Shown in pieces: positions 15,248 through 22,826 of a stretch of 42,279 nt of DNA (its first letter is position 1; every line of letters begins with the position of its first letter). The DNA lies in NCBI GenBank assembly GCA_944329365.1, contig CALVIC010000011.1:1-42279 (forward strand). The letters run 5' to 3'. The position numbers and the translations under genes were made by a program. This DNA is from an uncultured Bacilli bacterium (lineage in GTDB: Bacteria; Bacillota_I; Bacilli_A; RF39; UBA660). A model generated the notes under the pieces. It was not told where the DNA came from. It saw only the letters and a list, made by a program, of their open reading frames with translations, and ran no database searches.

Positions 15248-15801
15248 TAACTCATCACCGCCCCAAACGTTGTGGTTGAACCACCATTTAAGAAATTATC
15301 TAAAATTATTCGCAAATCATCATTAGAAGTCTGAGTTGCAACAAGCTGAGCACTCGCAAAATTTTGAATTAAACTTCTTATTTTCTTCTGAATTTTATCC
15401 ATATCTTTTTCTTTAAAAAGCAAATAAAACTCAGTATCGACAACATTATTTGTCGTAAACATATTTGCCTTATTAATGTCTTCCATAATTAATTTTCTTC
15501 TAACAGGGTTAATTTCTGAATTGTATAAAAGTTGAAGTCTTGATAAATAAGCCGTTATATCAACTGGCCTATCAGCTGCAATAATCCAGAATTCATAATC
15601 AATCATGTTATAAACATTACGCAAATTATTGATTATTAAGTTTTGTTCACTAGGATCGAGAATAAAAATATTTCTAGGGGATATTTTTACACCCGTTACC
15701 TTATCATTGTTTTCACATATAATAACGCCATTTGTAATTGATTTAATAGGTACAAAATCATTTGTGTATTTGCTTCGACTCGTCGTACTCATCTTTTGCA
15801 C
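15247..15801 (-). CDS. TrsD-like protein, detached N-terminal part of VirB4
   Basis: The 184-residue protein reads like the first domain of VirB4/TrsE ATPases: FVPIKSITNGVIICENNDKVTGVKISPRNIFILDPSEQNLIINNLRNVYN, then an RPVDITAYLSRLQ segment and REL-type helices. A separate TrsD gene before TrsE (VirB4) is known in staphylococcal and enterococcal conjugation plasmids. The annotated start is GTG (15799-15801) with AAAGG 5 bases before. An ATG at 15792 is an alternative that removes three residues. It overlaps the PrgI-like gene by 44 bp and virB4 by 1 bp. It is probably a structural partner that rebuilds a complete VirB4. Confidence 0.75.
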   Translation of the reverse strand: MQKMSTTSRSKYTNDFVPIKSITNGVIICENNDKVTGVKISPRNIFILDPSEQNLIINNLRNVYNMIDYEFWIIAADRPVDITAYLSRLQLLYNSEINPVRRKLIMEDINKANMFTTNNVVDTEFYLLFKEKDMDKIQKKIRSLIQNFASAQLVATQTSNDDLRIILDNFLNGGSTTTFGAVMS

Positions 15802-16084
15802 ACCATCCTTTCCAAATAAATCTTTGCCTAGTTGTATAAAAAGTGTATAACTCTCTTATAATAACCAAAGTATTATGATAATTAGGAATTGGTAAAACCA
15901 AAAATCCTGTTATTACTCCCGGAGCCAAATCAATAGCCGCCATAAGTAAACTGGAAGGGGACAGAATCATAAGCATTAATATTGTGATTCCAAGTCCCGT
16001 TCCAAAAAGTATCAAATCCCCTGTTGTAAACACTCCAAATATGAGCATTGATTTCTTTGTATTTGTCGGTATCAAATAGTTCAT
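15758..16084 (-). CDS. PrgI/VirB3-like membrane protein
   Basis: PrgI-family proteins are the VirB3 equivalents of Gram-positive conjugation systems and associate with VirB4 at the inner face of the channel. The 108-residue product has the family layout: IPTNTKKSMLIFGVFTTGDLI at the start, two adjacent membrane segments (about 27-45 and 48-66), and a cytosolic C-terminus with an aromatic/arginine-rich segment (YTFYTTRQRFIWKG). It precedes the TrsD-like and virB4 genes, the standard VirB3-VirB4 neighbourhood. Strong ribosome binding site AAGGAGG. Confidence 0.85.
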   Translation of the reverse strand: MNYLIPTNTKKSMLIFGVFTTGDLILFGTGLGITILMLMILSPSSLLMAAIDLAPGVITGFLVLPIPNYHNTLVIIRELYTFYTTRQRFIWKGWCAKDEYDESKQIHK

Positions 16085-16098
16085 TTATAAAGCCTCCT

Positions 16099-18354
16099 TT
16101 ATTTCTTTCCAGCAGATCCTCCGCCTGGTTTACCTTGAGCATCAGATATTTCTTGAAGTTTACCTTGTTCTTGACGAATACTTTCAGCTTGAATATCAAG
16201 ATCGATAATAGACCTTTCATTTGATGCAAATATATCAAAGTCATTATTATTAACTTGATTAATTTCACCAGTGGCAACCTTATCTTTAAGTCCTTGAACT
16301 TCAGCATTAAATGTAATAGCATTGCCATTCTCATCAAACATCAAATTACCATTCTCATCACGCATCTGGAATGTTTCTGTATAAGTTCCTGACTCATTTA
16401 AAGCTCTCATATATTGATTATAATCATATGTAATCTTATTACCATTGGCATCTAACAATCTTTCATTATTAGCATCTGAAGCATAGAATGCTGCATCAAA
16501 ATCTTTCATCGTATGTTTTGTACCTGATATGAATTGGGCTTGAGCTTGTCGCATACCACTTTCTTGTTGAATTAAATTTTCTCTATTACGTTGTAAATTC
16601 TTAATATCTCTATCAATTTTACCTATACCAGCATCTTTATTCTGAATATTGGCAAACTGACTAATTTTATCACTAACTCTAGAACCAATGCCATATCTTC
16701 CTCTATTAATATCACGAGTATTTCTCGCTTCAGTTGCGCCCTGAATTCCTGTCTTAATACCTGTAATTGCATTTTTACCAGTAGAACCAGCAAGGCCACC
16801 TCTTGCAGCCGCACTGACACCACCTGTAACAATTCCAGCAATTGGTGAAGCAACACTTCCAATTCTTCCACCAACAAGATTAGCCTTATTTCTTAATCCT
16901 TTAAATCCTGTACCAGTACTATCCCACTGATTTTTAAAGTTAGAAAAGTTATTACCCCAATTATTTCTTATATCTTGTATACCTTCTTTACCTTGTCTTA
17001 AAGCACTAATTGCATTTGCTGTCATACCACCAAGACCGGCAACAGCACCTCCAACAGCACCGCCAAGTACTCCAGCCGCAAGTGGACTTTGTGAAATTGC
17101 TTTAAGTGGATTAAGACTAAAGTTACCAGAAGCTTTAATACCTGTAATACCTTCAATAAGTTTTGGTATTTGATTAGCAAATATAAGTAATCCAATAATT
17201 ATCATAACTTGAACTAATATCGCCATCCATCCGCTTGGAACATCACCATTCGCATATGTTACCGAAGTATTTGTCGCAAGTATTGTAGATGTTATTGCAT
17301 CCACCATAAAGAAGACAAAATATATTATTGCAAGTCTAATAAACAGCGAAGCAAACGTACTAGAACATTCTTTAATCCATTTATGCAGCATACTCTCGCT
17401 ATAAGGTTTTCTTGGATCCATATAAGACACAATTGGAATAGGCGCGATTATTTCTAAAAATGCAAGCTTTATTGCTCTTACTGCAACCTCAATACAAGAA
17501 GAAATAAGTAATAATACCACAACGACTCCAACTATTGTTGAAATAATAAACATATAATTAATAATATAATTACCTTGAGAATCCTTTACATTAATTATAT
17601 CCGAATACTTACTAAAATCACGTCCATCTTTATCGTCAGTTCTAAAGAAATAGCCTATATTACTTCTCTCTTCATCACCATCCATCATAAGTTCTTTTTG
17701 AACTCTATCTAAACAAGATGCATTCTCTTCCTTTTCACCATAATCATTATTTGGATCATACGTCCCTGTTGCTTGAACCATCGCTTTAGTACCTAAAACC
17801 GGACCATCTTTACAAATTCCATAAAAAACATCATCATCGATTGAAGCAAACGTTCCAAAAACCAAAAATTGCATATCAATTGACATTGTTTTATTAGCGG
17901 CATTAATAGAAGTACTATCACCTACAGAATTTCCCAAAACAATTTTTCCGATAACATTATTTGATAAAATTTTTGATTGAATATTATAAGCAAATGCAAA
18001 TATAAAAGGAACTGTAACTATCAAAACAAGTGAAACTAAACAATTTGTTATAAGTTTACCGAAACCCTTTCCCTTGTCGGAAAAAGCATCGGGATTTACC
18101 ATATACTGAAGTATTGCAAACGCAATTTGAAATAACATTATAACGCCAAGAAAAACATATATTCTACTGGCAAACTTAAATATCAAATTATTATCATCCA
18201 AAACAAAGCCAGAACCAGTATACATGCTACTTATTCCAAATAAATCAAGGTTGGCTAAATACATAAGTAATTCGTATAAAATACTAATTAATCCATAAAC
18301 TATATTATCTATTTGAAAAAAAATCCATCTAATTGCATCTGTAAGCCATGACAT
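16099..18354 (-). CDS. VirB6/TrbL-like polytopic membrane protein
   Basis: The 751-residue protein is very hydrophobic in its first ~400 residues, with about six to seven membrane segments (for instance near 60-82, 101-125, 270-292, 335-357 and 380-405). This is followed by a glycine/alanine-rich hydrophobic stretch (about 430-460), a long polar glycine-rich region and a predicted coiled coil (DRDIKNLQRNRENLIQQ). It resembles the VirB6-like proteins of Gram-positive and mollicute conjugative elements, which form the inner-membrane channel platform. It lies between the pilin genes and PrgI/VirB4. The assignment rests on topology, size and neighbours more than on sharp motifs. Confidence 0.75.
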   Translation of the reverse strand: MSWLTDAIRWIFFQIDNIVYGLISILYELLMYLANLDLFGISSMYTGSGFVLDDNNLIFKFASRIYVFLGVIMLFQIAFAILQYMVNPDAFSDKGKGFGKLITNCLVSLVLIVTVPFIFAFAYNIQSKILSNNVIGKIVLGNSVGDSTSINAANKTMSIDMQFLVFGTFASIDDDVFYGICKDGPVLGTKAMVQATGTYDPNNDYGEKEENASCLDRVQKELMMDGDEERSNIGYFFRTDDKDGRDFSKYSDIINVKDSQGNYIINYMFIISTIVGVVVVLLLISSCIEVAVRAIKLAFLEIIAPIPIVSYMDPRKPYSESMLHKWIKECSSTFASLFIRLAIIYFVFFMVDAITSTILATNTSVTYANGDVPSGWMAILVQVMIIIGLLIFANQIPKLIEGITGIKASGNFSLNPLKAISQSPLAAGVLGGAVGGAVAGLGGMTANAISALRQGKEGIQDIRNNWGNNFSNFKNQWDSTGTGFKGLRNKANLVGGRIGSVASPIAGIVTGGVSAAARGGLAGSTGKNAITGIKTGIQGATEARNTRDINRGRYGIGSRVSDKISQFANIQNKDAGIGKIDRDIKNLQRNRENLIQQESGMRQAQAQFISGTKHTMKDFDAAFYASDANNERLLDANGNKITYDYNQYMRALNESGTYTETFQMRDENGNLMFDENGNAITFNAEVQGLKDKVATGEINQVNNNDFDIFASNERSIIDLDIQAESIRQEQGKLQEISDAQGKPGGGSAGKK

Positions 18355-18368
18355 TGTAAATCACTCCT

Positions 18369-19292
18369 TTATTTACCAACCCCACAAAGTGGATCGTCTT
18401 GATTAACTCCGGCTATATTACCGATTCCATTAACTGTTTGAATTGCAAAATTAACTATTACTGGTGCAAGTAATAAAACCACTAAACAAATAATTCTCAC
18501 CTTAAGTCCTTTAGCAAAGTCTTTAATTGCATCCTCCGTTCCAGTTATCACCTTAATACCTGAAACACAAGTCATTACAATAACCAGTATAATACCACCT
18601 ATACTTATCCAAGTAAAAATAGTATTTAACAAGTTTTTAAGATCATCATCTATTAAATTACAATTACCTGAATCATTACTATAATTAGATGTTTGATCCT
18701 TTCCGTAATAATTTTTTATATCATCGACTGAAGCCAAGCTATCATCTACAATTGGCGTATCCGCACTATCATCACTAGGTACAGTCGTATTAGTAGTTCC
18801 TTCATGAAAAACTTCATCATCATCCACAGAAAAACTACTATTATTATCATTATTAACATCACTTTTACTCAAAGACATAGTTGTAATATTTTTAGCTCCA
18901 GCCTCTTCCGCAGATTTTTGGGTAAGATAAACCTCATTCATTGAAAAACCAGTAGAAGAAGCCAAAAACAAATAATTAGGACATTTCCATTTACCATCAC
19001 TCTGAAATCTCTCTTTTATCGTATCCGCACCCAAAAATTTCATATTTGTCGGCGCACTACCTTGATCAAAAGTGTTTTTATTATTATAAATAAGAATATT
19101 ACTTACAAACAATCCCTCAGAGTTAGTATAAACATTCGCTTCTATCCGATATGAAGCCCCATTATCACTAGTTGATGATTGAAATTGACCATAGTCACAT
19201 AAAGCATAGCCATTCATTGTTTTTATATCAGCTGCCAAAGTATGTGGGACAAACGTAAAAAACAAAATCAAAATTAAAAGTTTTAGTTTCAT
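18369..19292 (-). CDS. Large VirB2/TrbC-like pilin with secreted N-terminal domain (copy 2)
   Basis: The 307-residue precursor has a signal peptide (cleavage near residue 20, HTLA), a ~180-residue outer domain starting IKTMNGYALCDYG, and an acidic Ser/Asp-rich linker. The C-terminal 107 residues hold two membrane helices separated by the basic loop GTEDAIKDFAKGLKVR. This two-helix unit matches VirB2/TrbC pilins and the two short pilins upstream. Cysteines in GNCNLIDDD before the first helix and PLCGVGK after the second could close a disulfide. Its last 107 residues are almost identical to those of the preceding gene, while the outer domains have diverged. It may be a decorated or tip pilin, or a membrane component of the channel. 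Confidence 0.75.
   Translation of the reverse strand: MKLKLLILILFFTFVPHTLAADIKTMNGYALCDYGQFQSSTSDNGASYRIEANVYTNSEGLFVSNILIYNNKNTFDQGSAPTNMKFLGADTIKERFQSDGKWKCPNYLFLASSTGFSMNEVYLTQKSAEEAGAKNITTMSLSKSDVNNDNNSSFSVDDDEVFHEGTTNTTVPSDDSADTPIVDDSLASVDDIKNYYGKDQTSNYSNDSGNCNLIDDDLKNLLNTIFTWISIGGIILVIVMTCVSGIKVITGTEDAIKDFAKGLKVRIICLVVLLLAPVIVNFAIQTVNGIGNIAGVNQDDPLCGVGK
18372..18692. repeat. Direct repeat B of a 321-bp duplicated segment
   Basis: Aligned without gaps to 19320-19640, I count 19 differences in 321 bp, about 94% identity. It covers the last 107 codons of the gene ending at 18369. The flanking outer-domain codons are not similar at this level. Confidence 0.9.
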
Positions 19293-19316
19293 ATTTATAT
19301 CACCTAATTAATAAAA

Positions 19317-20336
19317 TCATTTACCAACCCCGCAAAGTGGATCATCTTGATTAACTCCGGCTATATTACCAATTCCATTAACTGTTTGAATTGCAAAATT
19401 AACTATCACTGGTGCAAGTAATAAAACCACTAAACAAATAATTCTCACCTTAAGCCCTTTAGCAAAATCTTTGATTGCATCCTCCGTCCCGGCTATCACC
19501 TTAATACCAGAAATGCAAGTCATTATAACAACCAGTATAATACCACCTATACTTATCCAAGTAAAAATAGTATTTAACAAATTTTTAAGATCATCATCTA
19601 TTAAATTGCAATCTCCTGAATCATTACTATAATTAGATGTCGGATTCTTTTCATAATAATCTTTTATCTCTTGAAGGGAAGGCACCCCCTCCAAATAATG
19701 TTTTAAATCATCTTGAGTCTGCGTATTATCCTTATTGGTCTCGTTTTTTTCTTCATTTTTAGTAGTGTCACCACCAGACACGCCAGCTCCCGTTTGTTTG
19801 CCATCATTGATAACCGCCCCTTCTTCATTACTTCTATCTATAGATGAATTATCAAGAGCTAAAGTAAAACATCCACTATTTTTAGCATTCTTATTATTGC
19901 AGTTAATTCCAAAAACTAAATTACCACCTTTACTTAAATCATCTAAATTAGTAAAAGTAAAATTAACATTACTTGGCTGGCAAACAAACACTTTTCTTTT
20001 TCCGGATTTATCTGTTGCATCATTAACATAAAAATAACGCATCATATTCTTATTATCTCTAATTGCTCCATCATAATTATTTATCGATACATTATATGAA
20101 TTATTATTACCACTTGAAATAAAATCGACATCAGCTCCAGTTTTTGGATTATTATTCTTATCATAATATGCCCAAGTTCTAACAACTAAAGTTTCTCCTG
20201 ATACATTTGCGGTATATCTACAAAATGCATATCCATTTTTTGTTTCAATCCTATTTGTAGGCACAGCAGCCAAAATATTGCTTTTAAACATGACAAAGCT
20301 CATAAAGCAAATTAGAATCAATAAAATTTTTCGCAC
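19317..20336 (-). CDS. Large VirB2/TrbC-like pilin with secreted N-terminal domain (copy 1)
   Basis: The 339-residue precursor starts at GTG (20334-20336) after AGGTG. The signal peptide ends near residue 24 (ILAA), and the outer domain starts IETKNGYAFCRYT, parallel to the next gene's IKTMNGYALCDYG. A Lys/Asn/Thr-rich linker leads to the C-terminal two-helix pilin unit with the same flanking cysteines (GDCNLIDDD and PLCGVGK). Only 5 of the last 107 residues differ from copy 2. The gene ends in TGA. It has its own extended -10 promoter behind a terminator. Function as a variant pilin is inferred from the shared core. Confidence 0.75.
   Translation of the reverse strand: MRKILLILICFMSFVMFKSNILAAVPTNRIETKNGYAFCRYTANVSGETLVVRTWAYYDKNNNPKTGADVDFISSGNNNSYNVSINNYDGAIRDNKNMMRYFYVNDATDKSGKRKVFVCQPSNVNFTFTNLDDLSKGGNLVFGINCNNKNAKNSGCFTLALDNSSIDRSNEEGAVINDGKQTGAGVSGGDTTKNEEKNETNKDNTQTQDDLKHYLEGVPSLQEIKDYYEKNPTSNYSNDSGDCNLIDDDLKNLLNTIFTWISIGGIILVVIMTCISGIKVIAGTEDAIKDFAKGLKVRIICLVVLLLAPVIVNFAIQTVNGIGNIAGVNQDDPLCGVGK
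19320..19640. repeat. Direct repeat A of a 321-bp duplicated segment
   Basis: Partner of 18372-18692. The duplication ends abruptly at the ATTAGATG-type junction at the start of the pilin core. Confidence 0.9.
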
Positions 20337-20364
20337 CAGAGAATCACCTCAACTATCTTATCTT

Positions 20365-20373
20365 ATTATATCA
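20365..20373 (-). promoter_or_regulatory. Extended -10 promoter of the large-pilin/VirB operon
   Basis: The minus strand reads TGATATAAT, about 30 bp upstream of the GTG start at 20336. It directly follows a terminator, so it can restart transcription of the large pilins, VirB6, PrgI, VirB4 and the hydrolase. Confidence 0.55.
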
Positions 20374-20401
20374 TACAATTTAAAAATAATATATAACGAA
20401 C

Positions 20402-20432
20402 AAAAAAATATAAGAATTTAACTTATATTTTT
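20402..20432 (-). terminator. Terminator-like hairpin after the short pilins
   Basis: On the minus strand, AAAAATATAAG and CTTATATTTTT pair over 11 bp around a 7-base loop and run into T residues. It overlaps the stop codon of the second short pilin. It probably lets the short pilins be made in excess over downstream genes. Confidence 0.7.
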
Positions 20433-20850
20433 ATTCATCATTTGCTGAATCAGTATTATCATCTGCTTGAGTATCATTAGAACTATCAACTCCGTTGATA
20501 AACTTCTTCGTACAACCCCAAACATCTGTAATAGTCTGACCATCCTCATTTGATTGTTCTTCGACGCTTGATACTAAATTAACTGCAAATTGAACAATTA
20601 CAACTATCAAGAACACTACCAAAGCAGATATAAGTCTTGAAACAAAAGCCTTCTGATATTTTTTGATATCTTCTTCCTTCTTAGCTACAACTGATTTTGC
20701 AAAATCAAGCATACCCCAAATGATAAGCAAAATAGGTACAACTATTTTTATCATTTGAATAATGGTTGATACTAAATTAAAAAGTTCGTTCGGAACCAAG
20801 ATGTTTCCACATAATGTAGAATCACCTTCCAATACATAAAATAAATCCAT
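20431..20850 (-). CDS. Short VirB2/TrbC-like pilin (copy 2)
   Basis: The 139-residue product from the ATG at 20850 begins MDLFYVLEG, matching MDLFNVLDY of its neighbour. This and AGGTG placed 6 bases upstream favour it over the in-frame GTG at 20859. Two membrane helices (about 27-50 and 70-94) flank the basic loop FAKSVVAKKEEDIKKYQ, the VirB2/TrbC hairpin. One cysteine lies before helix 1 (TLCGN) and one after helix 2 (VWGCTKK). The C-terminus has an acidic Asp/Asn/Ser tail. No cleavable signal peptide is evident. It is likely a structural subunit of a pilus or channel, made with the adjacent paralogue 15 bases upstream. Confidence 0.82.
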   Translation of the reverse strand: MDLFYVLEGDSTLCGNILVPNELFNLVSTIIQMIKIVVPILLIIWGMLDFAKSVVAKKEEDIKKYQKAFVSRLISALVVFLIVVIVQFAVNLVSSVEEQSNEDGQTITDVWGCTKKFINGVDSSNDTQADDNTDSANDE

Positions 20851-20865
20851 ATTATGCACCTCTCA

Positions 20866-21216
20866 TTAAGGTTGACCATTAATTAAACTTTTTGCACATG
20901 TCCAAGCATTAGAAGAATCGTTACCATCGCCACCTAAATTACCTACAATGTTAATTGCAAGTTGAACGATTGTTACAATTAAGAACACAATTAAAGCAGC
21001 AATAAGTCTCTTCATAAATTTAGCTTGACCAGCTTTAATATCATCCTCTTTTTGAGCAATAACTGCTTTTGCAAAATCAAGCATACCCCAAATGATAAGT
21101 AAAATTGGTACAACTATTTGAAAAGCTAAAACAGCCATGTGAATAAGATTACCAACTGGTAATGGAATATTAAATCCTTGAGCAGTACAATAATCTAAAA
21201 CATTAAATAAATCCAT
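20866..21216 (-). CDS. Short VirB2/TrbC-like pilin (copy 1)
   Basis: The 116-residue protein has two membrane helices (about 25-48 and 67-92) around the basic loop FAKAVIAQKEDDIKAGQAKFMKR, typical of VirB2/TrbC pilins. It shares VVPILLIIWGMLDFAK with the next pilin. Cys10 and a cysteine near residue 107 (AWTCAKS) bracket the hairpin. It has the best ribosome binding site of the locus (AGGAGG) and the strongest promoter (TTGACA, 17 bp, TATATT), which fits an abundant structural subunit. VirB2 proteins polymerise into pili and may line the channel. Confidence 0.85.
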   Translation of the reverse strand: MDLFNVLDYCTAQGFNIPLPVGNLIHMAVLAFQIVVPILLIIWGMLDFAKAVIAQKEDDIKAGQAKFMKRLIAALIVFLIVTIVQLAINIVGNLGGDGNDSSNAWTCAKSLINGQP

Positions 21217-21230
21217 AATTTACCTCCTCT

Positions 21231-21263
21231 TTTATAACATAAATATACCTTAAATGTTATAAA
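21231..21263. promoter_or_regulatory. 10-bp perfect inverted repeat around the pilin -10
   Basis: TTTATAACAT (21231-21240) and ATGTTATAAA (21254-21263) are exact complements 13 bp apart, on either side of the -10 box at 21242-21247. It suggests an operator, or a hairpin at the transcript start. Confidence 0.6.
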
Positions 21264-21270
21264 ATGTCAA
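21242..21270 (-). promoter_or_regulatory. Strong promoter of the short-pilin genes
   Basis: TTGACA (21265-21270), a 17-bp spacer and TATATT (21242-21247). It lies in the gap between the TadZ-like gene and the first pilin. Confidence 0.8.
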
Positions 21271-21290
21271 TCTTCTTAAAACATTATTTT

Positions 21291-22304
21291 TTATTTAAAC
21301 ATACCGAATAAACCTTTTTTACTTTGTTTATTACCAGTATCGCCATTTTGTTTATAAAAACCAAGCTTAACTAAAAAATTGTTAAGTTCCGCACTATCAT
21401 CTAATTGATCATTAAGTGGGGGAATTGTTCCAAAAATATCGAGCTTAGTTTCATAACTAAAATCAGAAACATCTTGCTCACTAAGTAAACACTTGTTTAA
21501 AACTACCTTTTTATTCTTATAATTTTCTAAAGCTCTTGGACTACGTGAAAGCAATTTATTTATTTGAATTTTTGAAGGTTCAAGTAAATAAATATTTTCA
21601 TTAGCTAGTGTCTCTGCCGCTGGACTATTATTCGCATCTATTAAAATAATATCCGCATTCCCATACTTCGTAATCGCATTACCAAGCTCGCTGTTAGAAA
21701 CACTGTACATCTTATCTTCATCGAAATACATAAAATCGTGTTTGTCGACCTCGATAGCAACTACATTATAATTATGAGAAAGTTGTCTTTTAGCAATATA
21801 AACCAAAGTTGTCGAACCCGCATTTTGCGTTACATCTTTAAAACTAATTACCACGCGGCTCTTAACATCCTGAAGTGGTGTCGGCGCTTGATAACTAGCA
21901 CCCATCTCTCCTGTATGCACTGTATCAAGTTGATGATACTGTGCCACATCACGATAACTATTAGGGTGACTATACAAATACTTGACACCTTCAACATTCA
22001 TCGTAAAATTGTAAATCCGCATTGAAATCAAATCAGATAAATACTCCGGAGCCGAAGTCTCAGGCGAACCATCTAAAAGCAAAATTACCCTATCCATATC
22101 TAAAGAAAGTGATAACTTCTGTAAAGTTTTAATATCCTTATAATTTTTAAGTGCCGTTATATCTAATATCATCTTTTGAAAATAGAAATTTTTGAAAGTT
22201 TCTATTATCTCATCAACACTAAACTCCCCTTCTAATTTTTTTATAATCTCTATATCCAAACTAGCCAAGGCATCACGATATTTATTAGCAACAATTACAT
22301 TCAT
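21291..22304 (-). CDS. tadZ: TadZ/CpaE-like ParA-superfamily protein with degenerate P-loop
   Basis: TadZ/CpaE proteins position Tad pilus machines at the cell membrane. The 337-residue product has an N-terminal receiver-like half (about 1-115, with VILLLDGS and a segment IYNFTMNVEGVKYLYSHP). The second half is ParA/MinD-like, starting VVISFKDVTQNAGSTTLVYIA (151-171), then a VVAIEVDKHD strand, ADIILIDANN, KKVVLNKC and DIFGTIPP. The P-loop is TQNAGSTT, without the signature or catalytic lysines, as in some TadZ proteins, so nucleotide binding may be altered. It has a strong AAGGAGG ribosome binding site. It lies between the TadE/F-like genes and the VirB2-like pilins. Confidence 0.78.
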   Translation of the reverse strand: MNVIVANKYRDALASLDIEIIKKLEGEFSVDEIIETFKNFYFQKMILDITALKNYKDIKTLQKLSLSLDMDRVILLLDGSPETSAPEYLSDLISMRIYNFTMNVEGVKYLYSHPNSYRDVAQYHQLDTVHTGEMGASYQAPTPLQDVKSRVVISFKDVTQNAGSTTLVYIAKRQLSHNYNVVAIEVDKHDFMYFDEDKMYSVSNSELGNAITKYGNADIILIDANNSPAAETLANENIYLLEPSKIQINKLLSRSPRALENYKNKKVVLNKCLLSEQDVSDFSYETKLDIFGTIPPLNDQLDDSAELNNFLVKLGFYKQNGDTGNKQSKKGLFGMFK

Positions 22305-22325
22305 GAATTACCCCTCCTTATAAAA

Positions 22326-22826
22326 CTATGAATTAGGAACAACGTGACCCAAATCAGAAGAAGTATCGACTGCGTTAAACGTTACCGTTTCTCCTCTAAC
22401 CGGAATCCTAATTAAATCACCAATAATTGGGAAATCAAAATACATATATGCAATAACCCTATAATATTTACCGCATTTATAAGTATCTGAATGCCTATTA
22501 CAAGTATTATATTCATATACACAATAATCATAAGGATTACTACCTGTACCATCACTAACCAAAACACCATCATCTTGGCTAGGACAATTATGTGAAACAG
22601 TTGTACTCTTAAGTCTATATCCAACCCCTTCACTACTTATCCAATTGTTAATATCCTCTACTGTATTTTCTGTGTAATCCTCATCTTTCTCAATTTCTTC
22701 GACAATTCTATTTTTAACCTTAAAAGCTTTAGAATAACTGAGAGAACCTATAAATAACATTATCAAAACAACAACAAAAATAATAATTAAATTGAAAATC
22801 ATCGCATTACTAATTGCTTCTTTCAT
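22326..22826 (-). CDS. TadE/F-like membrane-anchored minor pilin-type protein (copy 2)
   Basis: The 166-residue protein starts MKEAISNAMIF, leading straight into a membrane helix (about 9-31). An outer domain follows with four to five cysteines and the pattern NCPSQDDG...YDYCVYEY...YRVIAYMYFDFPIIGD..IPVRGE. The upstream neighbour has the same pattern, so they are paralogues. The short M[K/R]E start plus helix resembles TadE/TadF pseudopilins of Tad systems. I cannot see a canonical prepilin peptidase site. Its start overlaps the stop of the upstream gene as TAATG. The class is inferred from architecture and Tad neighbours. Confidence 0.65.
   Translation of the reverse strand: MKEAISNAMIFNLIIIFVVVLIMLFIGSLSYSKAFKVKNRIVEEIEKDEDYTENTVEDINNWISSEGVGYRLKSTTVSHNCPSQDDGVLVSDGTGSNPYDYCVYEYNTCNRHSDTYKCGKYYRVIAYMYFDFPIIGDLIRIPVRGETVTFNAVDTSSDLGHVVPNS

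Noticed and set aside
13463-15801. Frameshifted virB4 pseudogene
   Set aside because: Both parts have start codons and overlap by a clean TAATG. The TrsD/TrsE division in Gram-positive systems gives a precedent.
18369-20336. Assembly duplication of one gene
   Set aside because: The outer domains differ strongly and the shared core has 19 scattered differences, so these are two real genes.
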